A stretch of DNA of 64,000 nucleotides, from positions 62,001-126,000 of the forward strand of contig NZ_NFLM01000002.1 of NCBI RefSeq assembly GCF_002160915.1, in the 5' to 3' direction. The notes under the pieces were generated by a model. The model did no database searches. It saw only the letters and a program-made list of their open reading frames with translations, and was not told the origin of the DNA. Below, in pieces: positions 44,094 through 53,904 of this stretch. The stretch comes from Faecalibacterium sp. An121. Lineage in GTDB: Bacteria > Bacillota > Clostridia > Oscillospirales > Ruminococcaceae. Every line of letters begins with the position of its first letter. The stretch's first letter is position 1. Position numbers and translations under genes: made by a program.

Positions 44094-45389
44094 TCAAGAT
44101 TTTCTGGTTTTTTCCCGTTTTTCCCGCTCCGGGGTCTGGGGCAGCGGGGGCGCGCCGTCGGGAGCCACCTCCAGAGCGGCCTTGGCCCGCTGATCCCTGC
44201 GGTAGTGGGTGGGGGTCTGGCCGGTGGCACTCTTGAACATCTTGGTAAAGTAGTTCACATCCAGGATGCCCACCTTTTCGGCCACCACGGCCACCCGGGC
44301 GTTGGTGGTCAGCAGCAGGCGGGCGGCCCGCTCCATCCGGCGGCTGCTGATGTAGTCGGTCAGGGTCTGGCCTGTCTCCTGCTTGAACACGTTGGACAGG
44401 TAACTGGGGCTGATGTAGCACTGGGCCGCCAGGCTCTTGAGGGAAAGGCTGGAGTCCATGTGCAGGTTGACCTCGTTGATCACCTTCTGGATCAGGGGGC
44501 TGTACTGCTGCAGGGAGTATTTCTTTACATACAGGCAGTATTCCTTCACCATCCGCATCCGCAGCCGTTCCCCTTCCTCCAGGCTGGCCAGTGCCTCGAT
44601 CTCAATGGCGAACCGGGACGAGATCCGGTCGATGTAATACGGGTGGACGCTGGCCTGCTCGATGGCCTTGCGCAGCAGGCTGTTCAGGATGATGGAAAAG
44701 TTCTTGAAGTCCCGCAGGGGGCTGTGCAGGCGCGGCGTCAGCTGGAACCGCCGGAAATTCTCATAGGCGGCCATGGCCTCCTCGTTGTCGCCTTTGGTCA
44801 CCGCCTGCAGCATCCGGTTCTCACTGGCATAACGCTCGGCGATCAGTTCGGCGGGCAGCTGTTCGGTGAAGGACGTGTCGCTGAAACTTTCGATGCTGAG
44901 CCGAAAATGCAGGGGCATAAACTCCCGCCACTCCTCGGTGCGCAGCTCCCCCTCGGGAAAAAGCAGAGAGATGATGGCAAACAGGAGCGTCTTGATGGCG
45001 TTGTCGTCGATCTGCCGCACCCGGTTGTGGTATTCCTCCACCACCTTCTGGGCCTTTTCGTCCAGGTAAGCGCTGCACCAGGCGATGGATTCCTTGCTGC
45101 GCGGCCCCGAGGCCCAGGGCCCAATGCAGTACAGGGTATTCTTTTCGTCCGGCGAAAGGAAAAACGCGAACCGCAGCTCGAACACGCCCCGCACAAAAAC
45201 CAGCCGTTTTTCGGGCACCTGATGGAGCATCATGTCCCCGAAGCCCGGCCAGTCGAACTCTGCATCCAGGGCCCGGCGCAGGCCGTAATCAAAATTCTCG
45301 ATCCCCTCGAAGGGCGGGGTCATCCTGGTCAAGCCCACATTCTGCGCGCCAGTCAGCTTTTCCAGCACGCGGCTGATCTCGACCTTCAT
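44094..45389 (-). CDS. AraC family transcriptional regulator
   Basis: A 431-residue regulator. The C-terminal AraC domain has two helix-turn-helix units: LSLKSLAAQCYISPSYLSNVFKQETGQTLTDYI and VAVVAEKVGILDVNYFTKMFKSATGQTPTHYR, followed by a Pro/Lys-rich tail. The N-terminal 300 residues are a helical sensor domain of the type seen in long clostridial AraC proteins. The ATG at 45389 follows GGAAGGTG. It is divergent from the GH3 gene and probably regulates the nearby glycosidases. Confidence 0.9.
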   Translation of the reverse strand: MKVEISRVLEKLTGAQNVGLTRMTPPFEGIENFDYGLRRALDAEFDWPGFGDMMLHQVPEKRLVFVRGVFELRFAFFLSPDEKNTLYCIGPWASGPRSKESIAWCSAYLDEKAQKVVEEYHNRVRQIDDNAIKTLLFAIISLLFPEGELRTEEWREFMPLHFRLSIESFSDTSFTEQLPAELIAERYASENRMLQAVTKGDNEEAMAAYENFRRFQLTPRLHSPLRDFKNFSIILNSLLRKAIEQASVHPYYIDRISSRFAIEIEALASLEEGERLRMRMVKEYCLYVKKYSLQQYSPLIQKVINEVNLHMDSSLSLKSLAAQCYISPSYLSNVFKQETGQTLTDYISSRRMERAARLLLTTNARVAVVAEKVGILDVNYFTKMFKSATGQTPTHYRRDQRAKAALEVAPDGAPPLPQTPEREKREKTRKS

Positions 45390-45757
45390 CCAATCACCTT
45401 CCGTTTCCTCAGTCTTTGATCTCGATGCTTTTCCGTATTGCCCCTTCCGCCGCGGAAGTTGTTCTCTCAAGTTTCTGTAAATACGGCCCTATTATAGCAC
45501 AAAAGTTCATTTGAGAAAAGACAGGCGGCTTTGCGTGCGGGCATTTTTCACACTTCAAAGGCCCGAATTTGTTCTGAAGTATACGATTTCTTTGCCCAAA
45601 AGCCGGTAAAATCGGGCAGAATGAAAAAATTATACGGATTCCCCCAAAAATAATCCTTTCCTTTTGGGCTTCTTTTGTGCCATAATAGGAATAGTGATAT
45701 ATCGCCCGCCGCCGGCTGTGTCCGGCCGGCCCATACCCCCAGAAGGAGGAACGCTTC
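45390..45757. promoter_or_regulatory. divergent promoter region araC-type regulator / GH3
   Basis: 368 bp without a gene. On the minus strand TTTTCT, 17 bp, TATAAT (45496-45491) could serve the regulator. On the plus strand CATAAT near 45680 lies about 80 bp before the GH3 start. AAAATCGGGCAGAATG and neighbouring AT-rich stretches could hold operator sites, but no clear repeat was found. Confidence 0.4.
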
Positions 45758-48007
45758 ATGGCAAAAAAAGCATCCGACAACCTTACATATTACCACAATC
45801 CCAACGGCCCTACCATCGGCACGGTGTCCCGCCGGGTCATCGAGCAGGACGGCCTCACCTTTAAGGATATCGACGGCACCGGCCAGCTGACAGCCGTCAA
45901 CGACTGGCGTCTGGACCCCGCCGACCGCGCCGCCGCCTATGTCAAGACCCTGACGGTGGACGAGAAGATCGCCCAGCTGTTCATCTCGGACTGGCGGATG
46001 GGCCCCGCCTGCCCCGCACCCGGCGCCGGCCACACGGTGGTCCCCGATGAGTCCGGTGTTCTGGATGACGCCGAGTTCAACGGCAAGACCATCTTTGGCG
46101 AACAGCACCTGCCCGGCACCACCACCCTGATCAAGGATTGGTTCAACCGCCATCTGATCCTCCGGGCCAACCCCACCCCCTCCTACATGGCCGACTGGCT
46201 CAACCAGCTGCACGCCGTGGCCGAGGAGTGCGAGCACTTCGTTCCCGTGCAGGTGGTCTCCAACTCCCGCAACGAAAACGGCGAGGTGGTCTTTGGCATG
46301 AACGACGCTTCGGGCGTCTTTGCCACCTGGCCCGGCACCATGGGCATTGCCGCCGCCGTCCGGGGCGAGGACGGCGACATGGCCATCATCGACAAGTTCG
46401 CAGACTGCGTCCGGCGCGAGTGGTCCGCCTGCGGCCTGCGCAAGGGTTATATGTACATGGCCGACTGCGTCAGCGACCCCCGCTGGCAGCGCACCTTCGG
46501 CACCTTCGGCGAGGACCCCGAGCTGATCGAAAAGATCTTCGAGCACCTGATCCCCGGCATCCAGGGCAGCACCGACGGCGTCACCAAGGACGGCGTGTCC
46601 ATGACCGTCAAGCACTTCCCCGGCGGCGGCGCCCGCGAAAACGGCTTTGACCCCCACTATGCCGCCGGCCAGTGGAACGTCTACGCCACCGAAGGCTCTT
46701 TGCAGAAATACCACATCCCCGCCTTCCGTCCCGCCATCCAGTACCATGCGGCTTCCATCATGCCCTATTACTCCAAGCCGGCAGCCGCCAAGAGCGGCCC
46801 CCAGACCGACTGCGAAGGCAACGCCCTGCGGATGGACCCCTACGGCTTCGCCTACAATAAGGTGTTCATCGACGGTATCCTGCGCCATCAGATGGGCTTT
46901 GCGGGCTACATCAACTCGGATACCGGCATCACCCACAACATGAGCTGGGGCGTGGAGGCCCTGGATGTGCCCGAGCGGATCGGCTTTGCCGTCACGCAGT
47001 CGGGCGTGGACCTGATCAGCGGCCTGTTCGACAACGCCGAGGGCCGTGAAGCCTACGACCGCGCCACCAACGGCTACTACGACACCCACCCGGTGCCCGA
47101 AGGATTCCGCAAAGAGGACCTGGTCCTCACCGACGAGAGCCTGGACCGCGCCGTCACCCGCACCCTGACTGAGCTGTTCCAGCAGGGTATGTTCGAGAAC
47201 CCCTACGCCGATCCCAAGCACGCCGCCGAAGTGGTGGCCAACGAGGAAGACTGGAACGAGGCTTCCCTGGTGCACCGTGAGAGCGTCGTCCTGCTGAAAA
47301 ACCAGGATCACACCCTGCCCCTGACCAGCGACAAGCTGTCGGGCGCCAAGATCTACGCCGAAGCCTTTGCCAAGGAGGCCGAAAAGGGCGAGGCTGCCAC
47401 CAAGGCCCTGCGCGAGATGCTGGCCCACTACCACCTCACCGACGATCCCGCCCAGGCCGACTACGCCATCCTGATGGTCAGCCCCTCCTCTGGCGCTTAC
47501 TTCAACGCCACCCCCGGCTATCTGGAGCTGGACATCTGCGAGGACAAGACCGTCTGCGACGTCGGCCCCGACGGCAAGCCTCTGGCTCAGACCCACGTCG
47601 AGACCACCCTGTCCGGCGCCAAGTGGATCCCCGCCATCGCCGCGGCGGTCCATGCCCACGGCGGCAAGGTGATCACCAACATCAACTTCCCTCTGGCCTG
47701 GATGGTGGGCAACGTGGAGCCCTACGCCGACGCCCTCACCGCCGGCTTCGACACCTACCCCTCCGCCACCCTGGATGTCATCTTCGGCCGCTTTGAGCCC
47801 ATCGGCCGGCTGCCCATCACCCTGCCCCGCGGGGACGAAGTCCTGGCGGTCAATGCCGACGGCATCTGCGCCAGCCCCAACGATGTGCCCGGCTACGACA
47901 AAGACCAGTACATGGCCGATTCCCTCAAGGACGAGAACGGCAAGGCTTACGCCTACCGCGACGCCGCCGGGAATTACTACGAGCTGAACTTCGGCCTGCG
48001 TTATTGA
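45758..48007 (+). CDS. GH3 family glycosidase (beta-glucosidase-like)
   Basis: A 749-residue intracellular GH3 enzyme. The N-terminal barrel has KHFPGGG (His286) and the nucleophile Asp388 in AGYINSDTG; the second, alpha/beta domain follows (SVVLLKNQDHTLPL) and the protein ends with GRLPITLPRG and YELNFGLRY. There is no signal peptide. Activity on beta-glucosides or beta-xylosides is usual for the family; the motif around the nucleophile (NSDTG rather than SDW) marks a less common subfamily. ATG at 45758 follows AAGGAGG. Likely controlled by the divergent AraC regulator. Confidence 0.9.
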   Translation: MAKKASDNLTYYHNPNGPTIGTVSRRVIEQDGLTFKDIDGTGQLTAVNDWRLDPADRAAAYVKTLTVDEKIAQLFISDWRMGPACPAPGAGHTVVPDESGVLDDAEFNGKTIFGEQHLPGTTTLIKDWFNRHLILRANPTPSYMADWLNQLHAVAEECEHFVPVQVVSNSRNENGEVVFGMNDASGVFATWPGTMGIAAAVRGEDGDMAIIDKFADCVRREWSACGLRKGYMYMADCVSDPRWQRTFGTFGEDPELIEKIFEHLIPGIQGSTDGVTKDGVSMTVKHFPGGGARENGFDPHYAAGQWNVYATEGSLQKYHIPAFRPAIQYHAASIMPYYSKPAAAKSGPQTDCEGNALRMDPYGFAYNKVFIDGILRHQMGFAGYINSDTGITHNMSWGVEALDVPERIGFAVTQSGVDLISGLFDNAEGREAYDRATNGYYDTHPVPEGFRKEDLVLTDESLDRAVTRTLTELFQQGMFENPYADPKHAAEVVANEEDWNEASLVHRESVVLLKNQDHTLPLTSDKLSGAKIYAEAFAKEAEKGEAATKALREMLAHYHLTDDPAQADYAILMVSPSSGAYFNATPGYLELDICEDKTVCDVGPDGKPLAQTHVETTLSGAKWIPAIAAAVHAHGGKVITNINFPLAWMVGNVEPYADALTAGFDTYPSATLDVIFGRFEPIGRLPITLPRGDEVLAVNADGICASPNDVPGYDKDQYMADSLKDENGKAYAYRDAAGNYYELNFGLRY

Positions 48008-48037
48008 TTTCTTTCTCTGCGGATTCCCTTCCGTATA

Positions 48038-48080
48038 CCTGCCCGGCCGGCGCCCTCCGCTGGCCGGGCAGGGCTTTTTC
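48038..48080 (+). terminator. terminator after the GH3 gene
   Basis: CTGCCCGGCC pairs with GGCCGGGCAG, followed by GGCTTTTTC. Confidence 0.8.
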
Positions 48081-48093
48081 GGCGCGCACCCGC

Positions 48094-48145
48094 AAAAAGC
48101 GGCCCCTGTCTCTGCCTGTACAGAGCCGGGGGCCGCTTCGTTTTG
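48094..48145 (+). terminator. second terminator-like hairpin
   Basis: AAGCGGCCCC pairs with GGGGCCGCTT, followed by CGTTTTG; AAAAAG precedes it, so it could work in either direction. Confidence 0.6.
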
Positions 48146-48207
48146 GGTGTTTGGGAAGGTATACCTTTCCGGTTTGCGGACCAATCGTCCCGTTTGCGGC
48201 AAAACGC

Positions 48208-48236
48208 TTGATTGGCGGCGCTTTTTCCTGTATACT
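48208..48236 (+). promoter_or_regulatory. promoter of the leucine-rich lipoprotein gene
   Basis: TTGATT, 17-bp spacer, TATACT (48231-48236), 68 bp before the start codon. Confidence 0.7.
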
Positions 48237-48303
48237 AAATTTGTAAAAAACAGTAAATCCAATCTTTCATTTTGTATACTTTTTTGTACACAGGAGGCAA
48301 ATC

Positions 48304-49761
48304 ATGCGTTTGAAACGGCCTATTGCGTTCATCCTGTCGGCGGCGGTGGCGGCAAGCGCCCTCACCGGCTGTGACAGTTTCTCGGGCCACGCGGCGGCTG
48401 CGGCCAACAGTGCCCAGGTGCAGCAGCTGATCGAATTCATCGCGGACCTCGGTCTGGAGCGGGACCTGCGGCAGGCTTTGCAGAGCGGCGGCGACCTGCG
48501 CCGGGCTTTGCTCACCCTGCTGGGGCTGGAAAGCGCGGTCAACTTCAATGTGGACGGTCTGGCCGGCGCCCGGCCCGGCCAGCACGCGGTGCAGGTGTGG
48601 GAGGTGACCGCCCAGAGCGCCGAGGACGCCGCAGCCCTGGCGGCCTCCCAGATCCGCGCGGTGCTGGAGCAGCTGAAATCCAATGGCGTGACCGCAGGCC
48701 GCATCGGCATGGTGGAAGTAGACGGCAAATACTACGTCGTGGTGGACGTGGAAGTGACCGAGGAGAATACCTTTGAGCCGATAAAGCCCGTGAGTGATGA
48801 CGATGATGGCGGGGAAGAAAACAGCGGCAGTCAGGACAAAACAATCATAGATGGCGTGACCGAAAATGCAAGCGGCTTGCTTACCATTGATGTGGCAAAG
48901 CTGGGGCTGAATGAAGATGATATAAATGCTGCGGCTATCATAGAAGAAATCAATACGCAGGCCGAAACACAATACAATTACAATCATATCGTCGAGCTTG
49001 ATTTGAGCGGCTGCCAAAACTTGACCATTGACAACGGTGCATTTTTGGGCTGCACCAGCCTGCAAACCGTCAAGATGGGCAATGTAAACACCATCGAGCA
49101 GGGTGCATTTTCTAGCTGCACCGGCCTGCAAACCGTCAAGATGGGCAATGTAAACACCATCGGGCAGGGTGCATTTTCTGACTGCGACAACCTGCAAACC
49201 GTCAAGATAGACAATGTAAACACCATCGGGCAGGGTGCATTTTCTTACTGCGACAACCTGCGAACCGTCACCATGGGCAATGTGGACACCATCGGCGACT
49301 CCGCATTCCGGAACTGCATTACCCTGCAAACCGTCACCATGGGCAATTTGGACACCATTGAGCCCTATGCGTTCAGTGATCTCCGGGAGCTGCAAACCGT
49401 CACCATGGGCGATGTGAACACCATCGGGCGGGGTGCATTCAGTCACTGCTCTAAACTGCAAACTGTCAAAATGGGCAATGTAGACCTATTTTTCAATTAT
49501 GCGTTCGCTGACTGCATCAGCCTCACAAACATTCGCTTCAAAATCAGTAATTTTTCAAGGATAGACCCTAATGCATTTTATAGTGCCGGCTCCAGTCCTA
49601 AAGTAACCAAGGTCAACATTTACAGCAACATAAGTGAAAATGATAAGGAAGCTGTTAGAAGCTGGTTTGATTCAGACGTTCAAGACAAAGTTGAATTTCA
49701 CTCCTACGATGCGTGGGACCCCTCTCTCCTGAACATCCCCGCCCTGCCAAGCCTGTTGTGA
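48304..49761 (+). CDS. BspA-like leucine-rich repeat lipoprotein
   Basis: A 485-residue surface lipoprotein. The signal peptide ends in a lipobox SALTGC with Cys23. Residues 30-165 form an Ala-rich domain of unknown fold, then an acidic linker (SDDDDGGEENSG). Residues 230-430 are LRR_5/BspA-type repeats with consensus LQTVKMGNVNTIGQGAFSDC of 22 residues, seven in register and nearly identical at the DNA level. BspA-like repeats mediate adhesion to host or other bacteria. The ATG at 48304 follows GGAGG. The GC content drops in the repeat part, which suggests that it was acquired or expanded separately from the N-terminal half. Confidence 0.88.
   Translation: MRLKRPIAFILSAAVAASALTGCDSFSGHAAAAANSAQVQQLIEFIADLGLERDLRQALQSGGDLRRALLTLLGLESAVNFNVDGLAGARPGQHAVQVWEVTAQSAEDAAALAASQIRAVLEQLKSNGVTAGRIGMVEVDGKYYVVVDVEVTEENTFEPIKPVSDDDDGGEENSGSQDKTIIDGVTENASGLLTIDVAKLGLNEDDINAAAIIEEINTQAETQYNYNHIVELDLSGCQNLTIDNGAFLGCTSLQTVKMGNVNTIEQGAFSSCTGLQTVKMGNVNTIGQGAFSDCDNLQTVKIDNVNTIGQGAFSYCDNLRTVTMGNVDTIGDSAFRNCITLQTVTMGNLDTIEPYAFSDLRELQTVTMGDVNTIGRGAFSHCSKLQTVKMGNVDLFFNYAFADCISLTNIRFKISNFSRIDPNAFYSAGSSPKVTKVNIYSNISENDKEAVRSWFDSDVQDKVEFHSYDAWDPSLLNIPALPSLL
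49060..49521. repeat. seven 66-bp tandem repeats inside the lipoprotein gene
   Basis: Units begin at CTG of 49060, 49126, 49192, 49258, 49324, 49390 and 49456 and each encodes LQTV.MGNV.TI...AFS.C. (22 residues). Units 1-3 differ by few bases, so unit number can change by recombination without frame loss. Confidence 0.9.
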
Positions 49762-49766
49762 CACAT

Positions 49767-49807
49767 ACCCCCGGCTCCCGCTTGAAAGCCGGGGGCTTTT
49801 GTTTTTG
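49767..49807 (+). terminator. terminator after the lipoprotein gene
   Basis: CCCCCGGCT pairs with AGCCGGGGG, followed by CTTTTGTTTTTG. Confidence 0.85.
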
Positions 49808-50009
49808 AATTTTTTATGAACATCATCCAGAATTTCACACCTTGTAAGCAAAGATTATACAGAATTTTCCTAAAATTTTCCTACCTTCCCGCCGCCCAAA
49901 GTGATATACTTGTTGCAGCAAAAGTACACACGCTGTCTGGGGGCGGGGCCTTCCCGCTCCCTTCTGTTTCACCGCTTGACACCGCTCAAAGCTGAAAGGA
50001 GCATCCCTC

Positions 50010-52241
50010 ATGCGCACTACCACTCTGCTCACCTGTGCACGCTTTGCCAAGGAGGGCGAAGCCTTCGCCCCCGTCTCCCTCCCCCATACCTGGAACGCCA
50101 AAGACGGCCAGGACGGCGGCAACGACTATTGGCGGGGCGTAGGCACCTACCAGATCGATCTGCCCGACCCCACCGACGGCAAGCGCCAGTTCATTGAGTT
50201 CAAGGGCGCCAATCATGTGGCCACCGTCTACTGCAACGGCCGTCTGCTGGGCCAGCACAAGGGCGGCTTTTCCACCTTCCGCTTTGACCTGACCGCCGCC
50301 ATGCGGCCCACCGGCAACGTGCTGCGGGTGGACGTGTCCAACGCGCCCTCCGACATCTACCCCCAGACCGCCGACTTCACCTTCTTTGGCGGCCTCTACC
50401 GCGAGGTCAGCTTCATCGAGACCGCCCCCGCCCACTTCGACCTGCTCAAGACCGGCACCAGCGCCGTTTTTGTCACCCCCATGGTATCGGGTACCACCCG
50501 CCTGGACCTGTTCCCGGTGGACGCCGATGGCTGCACCGTCTCGGTGGACCTGAAAGACGCCTCCGGCGCCGTGGTGGCCTCCGCCTCCGCCCCCGCCGAG
50601 GCCCATACCGTCCTGACCCTTTCGGTCAAGGCGCCCCATCTGTGGAACGGCATGGCCGACCCCTACTGCTATACCGCCGAGGCTTCCCTTCTGCGGGGGG
50701 ATGAAGTGCTGGACACCGTAGCGGTGGATTACGGTTACCGCTCCTTCCATGTGGACCCCAACACCGGCTTCTGGCTCAATGGCAAAAACACCCCGCTGCA
50801 CGGCGTGGCCCGCCATCAGGACCGCCTGGACAAGGGCTGGGCCATCAGCCGCGCCGACCACGAGGAGGATATCGCCCTCATCAAGGAGGTGGGCGCCAAC
50901 ACCGTCCGTCTGGCCCACTACCAGCACGACCAATATTTCTACGACCTGTGCGACCATACCGGCTTTGTGGTCTGGGCCGAGATCCCCTTCATCAGCCGCT
51001 TTATCCCCGGCCAGGAGGCCCACGACAACACCCTCAGCCAGATGACCGAGCTGGTGGCCCAGAACTACAACCACCCCTCCATCTTCTTCTGGGGCATCTC
51101 CAATGAGATCCTCATCGGCAAAGACCGCGAGGACCTGCGCCAGAACCTCCGCGAGGTCAACGCCCTGGCCAAGCGCCTGGACCCCAGCCGCATGACCACC
51201 ATGGCCCAGGTCACCATGACCCCCATGGAGAGCGAGCACAACATCATCACCGACGTCGAAAGCTACAACCACTATTTCGGCTGGTACTTCGGTGAGGCCG
51301 CCGACAACGGCCCCTGGCTGGATCAGTTCCACGCCATGTATCCCGACCGCTGCCTGGGCGTCTCCGAGTACGGCGCCGAGGCCATCCTCAAGTGGCACTC
51401 CGCCTACCCCGAAAACCACGACTATACCGAGGAGTACGCCTGCGAGTACCACCACGACATGCTCAAGACCTTCGCCACACGTCCCTATCTGTGGGCCACC
51501 CATCTGTGGAATATGTTCGACTTTGCCGCCGACGGCCGTGACGAGGGCGGCGTCCAGGGCCGCAACAACAAGGGCCTTGTCACCTACGACCGCAAGACCA
51601 AAAAGGACGCCTTCTACCTCTACAAAGCCTATTGGACCACCGAGCCCATGCTCCATGTCTGCGGTGTCCGCTTTGTGGACCGCGCCCCCGGCGAGCGCAA
51701 TGTCACCGTCTACACCAACTGCCCCTCGGTCACCCTGATCCTCAACGGCGCCGAGGTGGCCACCCTGGAGGCCGTGGACCACGCCGCCGTCTTTAAGGAC
51801 GTGCCCCTGAAGGACGGTCCCAATACCGTCAGCGCCCGGTGCGGCGACGTCGCTTCCAATACCATCATCCTCAACGGCGTGGCCGAGCACAACTACGCTT
51901 ACGACCTGCCCGAGGGCAACGACGCCGCCAACTGGTTCGATGACCCCAAGGCCCGCGAGGCCCGCAAGCCCCTCAACTATCCCGAGGGCTTCTACTCCAT
52001 CAAGGATAAGGTCACCGACCTGCTGGCCAACAGCGAAACGGCTGCCATCATTCACGACGCCATGGAGGTCTTTTCCAAGAGCAGCATGATGAGCATGATG
52101 GGCAGCAGCAAGGAGGACGGCGCCGGCGGCATCATGGGCACCATGCGCCTGACCGATATGATGAAGATGGCGGGCAAGTCCTTCTCCGCCGACGTCAAGC
52201 GCCAGATCAACGACGCCCTCACCAAGATCCGGAAAGGCTGA
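50010..52241 (+). CDS. GH2 family glycosidase (beta-galactosidase-like)
   Basis: A 743-residue intracellular GH2 enzyme: jelly-roll domain (about 20-165; FPHTW-type start LPHTWNAKDGQDGG), immunoglobulin-like domain, and TIM barrel with acid/base Glu366 in GISNEIL and nucleophile Glu453 in GVSEYGAE. The C-terminal extension (about 590-743) is unlike LacZ and contains a Met-rich stretch (SSMMSMMGSS). Activity could be beta-galactosidase or beta-glucuronidase-like; the motifs alone do not decide. ATG at 50010 follows AAAGGAG; TATACT at about 49905 may be its -10 element. Confidence 0.9.
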   Translation: MRTTTLLTCARFAKEGEAFAPVSLPHTWNAKDGQDGGNDYWRGVGTYQIDLPDPTDGKRQFIEFKGANHVATVYCNGRLLGQHKGGFSTFRFDLTAAMRPTGNVLRVDVSNAPSDIYPQTADFTFFGGLYREVSFIETAPAHFDLLKTGTSAVFVTPMVSGTTRLDLFPVDADGCTVSVDLKDASGAVVASASAPAEAHTVLTLSVKAPHLWNGMADPYCYTAEASLLRGDEVLDTVAVDYGYRSFHVDPNTGFWLNGKNTPLHGVARHQDRLDKGWAISRADHEEDIALIKEVGANTVRLAHYQHDQYFYDLCDHTGFVVWAEIPFISRFIPGQEAHDNTLSQMTELVAQNYNHPSIFFWGISNEILIGKDREDLRQNLREVNALAKRLDPSRMTTMAQVTMTPMESEHNIITDVESYNHYFGWYFGEAADNGPWLDQFHAMYPDRCLGVSEYGAEAILKWHSAYPENHDYTEEYACEYHHDMLKTFATRPYLWATHLWNMFDFAADGRDEGGVQGRNNKGLVTYDRKTKKDAFYLYKAYWTTEPMLHVCGVRFVDRAPGERNVTVYTNCPSVTLILNGAEVATLEAVDHAAVFKDVPLKDGPNTVSARCGDVASNTIILNGVAEHNYAYDLPEGNDAANWFDDPKAREARKPLNYPEGFYSIKDKVTDLLANSETAAIIHDAMEVFSKSSMMSMMGSSKEDGAGGIMGTMRLTDMMKMAGKSFSADVKRQINDALTKIRKG

Positions 52242-52298
52242 CCCTTCCCTTCTGATTTCCTCTCCATTTTCACATTCCTTTCTTTTCCAACCCTCGCG

Positions 52299-52334
52299 AA
52301 AAGGGGCGCACCCGCAAAGGTGCGCCCCTTTTCA
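52299..52334. terminator. bidirectional terminator between GH2 and the phage block
   Basis: AAAAGGGGCGCACC pairs with GGTGCGCCCCTTTT around a CGCAAA loop; both flanks provide T-runs. Confidence 0.85.
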
Positions 52335-52402
52335 GTATGCCGCAAAACGGCCGCGTTCCTGCACACGCGGCCGGAAATCCCTTCCCCCGGCTGCGCTGCC
52401 TC

Positions 52403-53671
52403 TCACCGGTTCTGCCGCATCACGTCGAACATCTCCTTGATCTCGCTGATGGTATACCCGCGCTCCCGCATGGTCCGTGCAAAGTCGGTGTAATCCATGT
52501 CGCTGCCTGCGGTGGGCAGGACGGTGCTCTGGGAGCCGCTGCTCTTGCCGGCGCTCTGGCTGCGGCTGCCCGTGCCCTTTGTGCCGCTGCTGCGGCTGGC
52601 CGCCCGCATACTGGCTGCGGCCGCCTCCTGCTGCGCCTGGGACCGCTTGAACGCCCATTCCTCCTGGGCCAGGGCCAGCTTCTGGCTCGTGATGTCGTTG
52701 TCGAACCGCTGCTGGGCCAAAGCGTCCTGATACTGCCGCTCGGCGCTCTGGGATTCGTAGGCCTGCTGGGCCAGACCGTCCTGGCGCAGCTGCTCCTGCA
52801 TCTGCCGCTCCCACGCAGCGTCGGCCTGGGCCGCCTCGTAATCCCGGTTGTCGGCGTACATGCTGTACCCGGTCTGTGCCAGCCCGCTCAGCAGCGAACC
52901 CAGACCCGTGGTGCCGCTGATGGCCAGCTGCGCGATGTTGCCGATCAGCCCCAGCACGCTCATCACATTGTTGAATCCCTGCTGCTTGCGCGCTGCCTGC
53001 TCCTGCTCCTCCTGGCTGTAATAGCCGTACAGGGTGTCCAGGCTGGACAGGTAATCGTTGTAGCGGGCGTAGTCCTGGGCCTGGGCGGATTCGTAGGCGT
53101 CCTGCTTTTGCTCCAGCTGGGTGTAGTAGTCGTCCAGCTGCCGCTGGTACAGATCCTGCGCGTTCTGTTCCTGCTGGTTCAGGGCGTCCAGCTGATCCAT
53201 CAGCAGATCCCCTTCGCTGGTATAACTGTCCAGCGCCAGGTTGTACAGGGTGGGGATGATGCTGTTCAGCCCGTTCATCTGCTGCTGGTAGGCCTGCTGG
53301 GCGGCGCTGGTGGCGTAGCTGGAGCCATAGCCCCCGGTCAGGGCGGCCGCCTGGGCCGCGGCGTCCGTGCTGGCGTCGTGGGCATTCTGGCGGTAGCTCT
53401 GGGCGTACTGGCGGTAAATGGGGTCGGCCGCGTGGTCGTAGCTGAAGGTTTTCTGGCTCAGCGCCTTGTCCAGCAGCCCGTCGATCTGCCCCTGGTACTG
53501 GCTCTGGTAGGCCCCGGGCCGGCTGGACTGCCACTGCTCCAGGGCGTCGGCGGCCTGGGTCACCGTCTCGCTGGGACGGTACTGGGCTGCGGCCAGGGCG
53601 TTCTGCACCGCGTCCTTGCTGTTCAGGCCGCTGGTGCTGTATTGGATGGTGGTTTTCTTTTTGGTCGCCAT
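52403..53671 (-). CDS. phage virion protein, Gln-rich coiled coil (putative internal/ejection protein)
   Basis: A 422-residue protein rich in Gln, Ala and Tyr with long coiled-coil stretches (EQQAYQQQMNGL, QLEQKQDAYESAQAQ) and a central glycine/hydrophobic segment (VMSVLGLIGNIAQLAISGTTGLGSLLSGL, about 235-265) that could insert into membranes. It is the last gene of the phage block, a position where podoviruses encode ejection proteins. I know no characterised homologue. ATG at 53671 after AAAGGAGG. Confidence 0.6.
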   Translation of the reverse strand: MATKKKTTIQYSTSGLNSKDAVQNALAAAQYRPSETVTQAADALEQWQSSRPGAYQSQYQGQIDGLLDKALSQKTFSYDHAADPIYRQYAQSYRQNAHDASTDAAAQAAALTGGYGSSYATSAAQQAYQQQMNGLNSIIPTLYNLALDSYTSEGDLLMDQLDALNQQEQNAQDLYQRQLDDYYTQLEQKQDAYESAQAQDYARYNDYLSSLDTLYGYYSQEEQEQAARKQQGFNNVMSVLGLIGNIAQLAISGTTGLGSLLSGLAQTGYSMYADNRDYEAAQADAAWERQMQEQLRQDGLAQQAYESQSAERQYQDALAQQRFDNDITSQKLALAQEEWAFKRSQAQQEAAAASMRAASRSSGTKGTGSRSQSAGKSSGSQSTVLPTAGSDMDYTDFARTMRERGYTISEIKEMFDVMRQNR

Positions 53672-53686
53672 CGGGCTCCTCCTTTC

Positions 53687-53887
53687 TCATTCGGCGCCGG
53701 CGTCCGTCCCCTCCAGGCGGCTGCGCAGCCCCTCCGAAAGGTTCTCGGTGTCGATGTTGCTCAATACGTACTGCAGCTGTTCCTGCATCTGATACAAATA
53801 GTTTCGTATCACCCGGGCGTCCTCCGGGTCCATCCGGCTGCTCAGCCGGGGCAGGCCCAGTTTGCTCAGCCCTGCAATGCTTGCCAT
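53687..53887 (-). CDS. small phage protein
   Basis: A 66-residue protein (MASIAGLSKLGLPRLSSRMD..., helical middle VIRNYLYQMQEQLQYVLSNI). AAAGGAGG precedes the ATG at 53887. It lies between two virion genes; function unknown, possibly a chaperone or connector component. Confidence 0.6.
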   Translation of the reverse strand: MASIAGLSKLGLPRLSSRMDPEDARVIRNYLYQMQEQLQYVLSNIDTENLSEGLRSRLEGTDAGAE

Positions 53888-53904
53888 GGCTTTCCTCCTT
53901 TCTC

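Noticed and set aside
45548-48262. 904-codon open frame antisense to the GH3 gene
   Set aside because: Same GC-rich shadow effect; Val/Gly/His-rich without any recognisable motif, while the GH3 frame has complete catalytic motifs.
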